The notes under the pieces: generated by a model | Database searches by the model: none | What the model was told of the DNA's origin: nothing | What the model saw: only the letters and a program-made list of their open reading frames with translations | Assembly: GCA_021772235.1 (NCBI GenBank) | Contig: JAJFMI010000149.1 | Coordinates: 1 to 8,451 of the forward strand | From: Chlamydiota bacterium | GTDB taxonomy: Bacteria; Chlamydiota; Chlamydiia; Chlamydiales; JAJFMI01 | Length of the DNA: 8,451 bases | Direction: 5' to 3' | Part shown: positions 6,864 to 8,451 of the stretch, piece by piece | Layout: every line of letters starts with the position of its first letter | How positions within the stretch are numbered: position 1 is the stretch's first letter | Position numbers and translations under genes: made by a program

Positions 6864-6892
6864 TTGCCTTTTTATTTTGCACTCAATAAAAG
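6864..6892 (+). promoter_or_regulatory. Possible promoter of the small basic-tail gene
   Basis: TTGCCT at 6864-6869 and TAAAAG at 6887-6892 each match the sigma70-type consensus in four of six positions, with a 17-base spacer. This would start a transcript near 6899, directly ahead of the ribosome binding site. It sits in the 67-bp divergent gap that must also hold the yycJ promoter, for which I see no convincing hexamers. Confidence 0.35.
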
Positions 6893-6900
6893 GTGATTCA

Positions 6901-6907
6901 AGAGAGG
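6901..6907 (+). promoter_or_regulatory. Ribosome binding site deciding the start at 6913
   Basis: AGAGAGG lies five bases before ATG 6913. It favours that start over the in-frame TTG at 6877, which has no such signal and would run through the predicted promoter. Confidence 0.65.
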
Positions 6908-6912
6908 ATATC

Positions 6913-7251
6913 ATGTTAACGTCTATTGCAGAGATGGTCGATGACCTGGAAAGTACGGCTGAACGCATCGCAAAAAACGAGCTTGCGCTAAAGAGTATTG
7001 AAGGGAATTCGCAATTTTCGGATGAGTATCAAGCGCTGCATAAAATGCAGGCTGGATTGCTTTCGCATCTTGACCACATGGGCGCGCTCATTTCTAAAGA
7101 ACGACCTACAACTGTTTTAGAAAAACGCATTTCGGCAGTCCGCCAACAAATTTTGCAAATTGCTGACTTAGGCGCAAAAGCTCCAACTGTACGTCGTCGC
7201 AAAACACGCGTCATCAAACGCTCAAATGCGCGGCGCCGCAAATGTCATTAG
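6913..7251 (+). CDS. Small helical protein with strongly basic C-terminal tail
   Basis: I do not recognise this 112-residue protein. Residues 1-90 look entirely alpha-helical with heptad-like spacing (for example IAEMVDDLES and VLEKRISAVRQQILQIADL), so a coiled coil or helical bundle is likely. The tail is very basic: 11 of residues 94-110 are Arg or Lys (RRRKTRV and ARRRK), and the protein ends CH. The plan of an acidic-to-neutral helical body plus an Arg/Lys tail recalls small nucleic-acid-binding proteins such as the chlamydial histone-like Hc1. The tail here is Arg-rich and short rather than made of Lys/Ala repeats, and no homology can be claimed. It is divergent from yycJ across 67 bp, with a good ribosome binding site and a plausible promoter, so I take it as a real gene. 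RNA or DNA binding is inference only. Confidence 0.75.
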   Translation: MLTSIAEMVDDLESTAERIAKNELALKSIEGNSQFSDEYQALHKMQAGLLSHLDHMGALISKERPTTVLEKRISAVRQQILQIADLGAKAPTVRRRKTRVIKRSNARRRKCH

Positions 7252-7308
7252 CAGACAGGTTTAAAAATCACATTTAATCTAAAACAGCGCCATATCCACG
7301 GGGTTGGG

Positions 7309-8442
7309 CTAATCTAGCTCGTAAGATGGCAATCCAAACCCAAAAGGATCTTCTAGAGTAGAATTCTGTTTTCTCATAAGTTCACTCATGTAGTTCTGAA
7401 CAGCTCTATAAGGATCGTTTGAATCGACCAACTCTACATCTGATAATAAATAGTTCTTCTCCTCATCTGCGATGCTAGGAGGTATGATTCCATTTGCAAG
7501 AAGAACAAAAATAGAAAGCGCTCTTCCTGTTCTTTTATTTGCACAAAAGCAGTAGTGCTGTGTAACACAGTCGACCCAAATAGCGCTTGCTCTCACAATC
7601 GGGTCAATATCTTCATCACGTATTTTTTCTACAGAAATTTCAAACTTTTTAGGAAGCACTTTAACATCAGGAAAACAATGATAGATATTTTTGAATACGT
7701 CTACTAAATTAATCCACCCTTTCTCATCCTTTTCACATATCTCCTCAAGTACTGATTTATCGAGCTTAACACCCAAAGAACAAAACTTTTTATCTTTAAA
7801 AGTAAATTCAAATGGAAAAAACTGGTTAAAACTCTCCAGATACATAGTAAGAACTTCAAATGGAATCTTACAATCTCTACCCTGCCTTCCTAATTCAAGA
7901 AGTGTTGATTCAAATATAATTGGACATCGCTTCTTAATATAAGAAACCATAGATATAAATGCATTATGTACCTTTGAGGAACCAAAACGATCTGGTGATA
8001 ATTCATTTAGAAAATAATTAAACACCTCTGGTGTAAAATTGTTTAAAAACTGTGAAAAAACAATCTCTGTGTCACTCTCGGGATCTTTACGCAACCAAGT
8101 CATTTCCCTATTTCGTAAATTTAAAGCTTTCTCGTTGGGGAGGTTTTCATACTCTGGATCCAAAATCTGTTGCAGTTTGCCCATCAAGTTTTCATCAACA
8201 TATTTCAGGGGATCATCTTTAGCCAACAGCGATTGAATTTTTTGCATAGCTAAAACCCAACGCAACTCTGTGCCTGCCTGTTCAATAGAAATTCCATTTG
8301 TAACAGAGTGCTTTTTCACTAGCTCAGGTAACAAGTTAGGTTTATCGGTTAATTGAAAAAAGAGATCTATTGATAGTTTAGACTCTTTACCTTGATGAGC
8401 GTTTAAATATAAATTGTAAGGTATATGTGTTATCTTTTGCAT
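7309..8442 (-). CDS. Fic/Doc-domain protein with altered catalytic motif
   Basis: This protein has 377 residues on the minus strand. Residues about 270-330 match the Fic core: RASAIWVD, then the motif HYCFCANKRTGR at 296-307, then a hydrophobic helix and LLANGIIPPSI. Fic enzymes transfer AMP, phosphate or other groups from nucleotides to target proteins, often in the host. The catalytic His296, Asn302, Arg304 and Arg307 are present. The usual Pro/Phe pair after His is Tyr-Cys, and the acidic Asp/Glu that holds Mg is Cys300. The ANKR form, with Lys303 instead of Gly, resembles Doc, a kinase of EF-Tu. Residues 1-265 are helical and unrecognised. No [S/T]xxxE[G/N] inhibitory helix is evident, and no antitoxin gene is visible, though the upstream side is outside the window. 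ATG 8442 follows a good ribosome binding site. The gene is AT-rich. The Fic fold is confident; activity is open. Confidence 0.85.
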   Translation of the reverse strand: MQKITHIPYNLYLNAHQGKESKLSIDLFFQLTDKPNLLPELVKKHSVTNGISIEQAGTELRWVLAMQKIQSLLAKDDPLKYVDENLMGKLQQILDPEYENLPNEKALNLRNREMTWLRKDPESDTEIVFSQFLNNFTPEVFNYFLNELSPDRFGSSKVHNAFISMVSYIKKRCPIIFESTLLELGRQGRDCKIPFEVLTMYLESFNQFFPFEFTFKDKKFCSLGVKLDKSVLEEICEKDEKGWINLVDVFKNIYHCFPDVKVLPKKFEISVEKIRDEDIDPIVRASAIWVDCVTQHYCFCANKRTGRALSIFVLLANGIIPPSIADEEKNYLLSDVELVDSNDPYRAVQNYMSELMRKQNSTLEDPFGFGLPSYELD

Positions 8443-8447
8443 GAAAG

Positions 8448-8451
8448 TCCT
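8448..8451 (-). promoter_or_regulatory. Ribosome binding site of the Fic-domain gene
   Basis: Read on the minus strand, the window begins AGGA, then five bases, then the ATG whose first base is 8442. This supports that start. Upstream sequence lies outside the window. Confidence 0.6.

Noticed and set aside
7309..8442. Fic protein as the toxin of a toxin-antitoxin pair.
   Set aside because: No small antitoxin frame is visible next to it inside the window, the protein is longer than Doc-type toxins, and the upstream side cannot be seen.

Overview
The window looks like chromosome from a chlamydia-related obligate intracellular bacterium, most likely an environmental or amoeba-associated member of the Chlamydiae. 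The argument has three parts. A DNA translocase of FtsK type lies near a YycJ/WalJ-type metallo-hydrolase, a neighbourhood I recall from Chlamydia. Housekeeping genes are interleaved with two genes of host-interaction type, an ankyrin-repeat protein and a Fic-domain protein. Base composition is moderate in GC and uneven from gene to gene. The genus cannot be fixed from the sequence alone.

Layout, left to right. Bases 1-507 encode the C-terminal end of a ComEC/Rec2-type DNA-uptake channel (start outside the window), written in strikingly C-rich, G-poor codons. Its stop codon lies in the loop of a large hairpin (20-bp perfect stem inside an imperfect palindrome of about 110 bp). A tRNA-His gene with its own promoter follows, then ftsK (725-3004). 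Next come an ankyrin-repeat protein (3064-4701) and, 9 bases downstream, a receiver-like domain fused to a metallo-beta-lactamase-fold hydrolase (4711-6027). These two are probably one transcription unit. Convergent to them is yycJ (6087-6845, minus strand). A divergent 67-bp gap separates yycJ from a small gene for a helical protein with a very basic tail (6913-7251). The window ends with a convergent Fic-domain gene (7309-8442, minus strand), complete with its ribosome binding site.

How the genes may work together. comEC (DNA uptake), tRNA-His, ftsK (chromosome translocation at division) and yycJ (nuclease-like MBL enzyme) are core functions. The ankyrin and Fic proteins have no evident housekeeping role and are plausible secreted effectors, but this is inference: no secretion signal is visible. 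The points most worth a second look are: a Fic motif whose metal-binding acidic residue is replaced by cysteine; a receiver domain whose phospho-acceptor Asp is Glu, fused to an MBL enzyme; the large hairpin between comEC and tRNA-His; and the unrecognised basic small protein. I saw no CRISPR array, integrase, transposase or rRNA, and no gene-free stretch longer than 300 bases.
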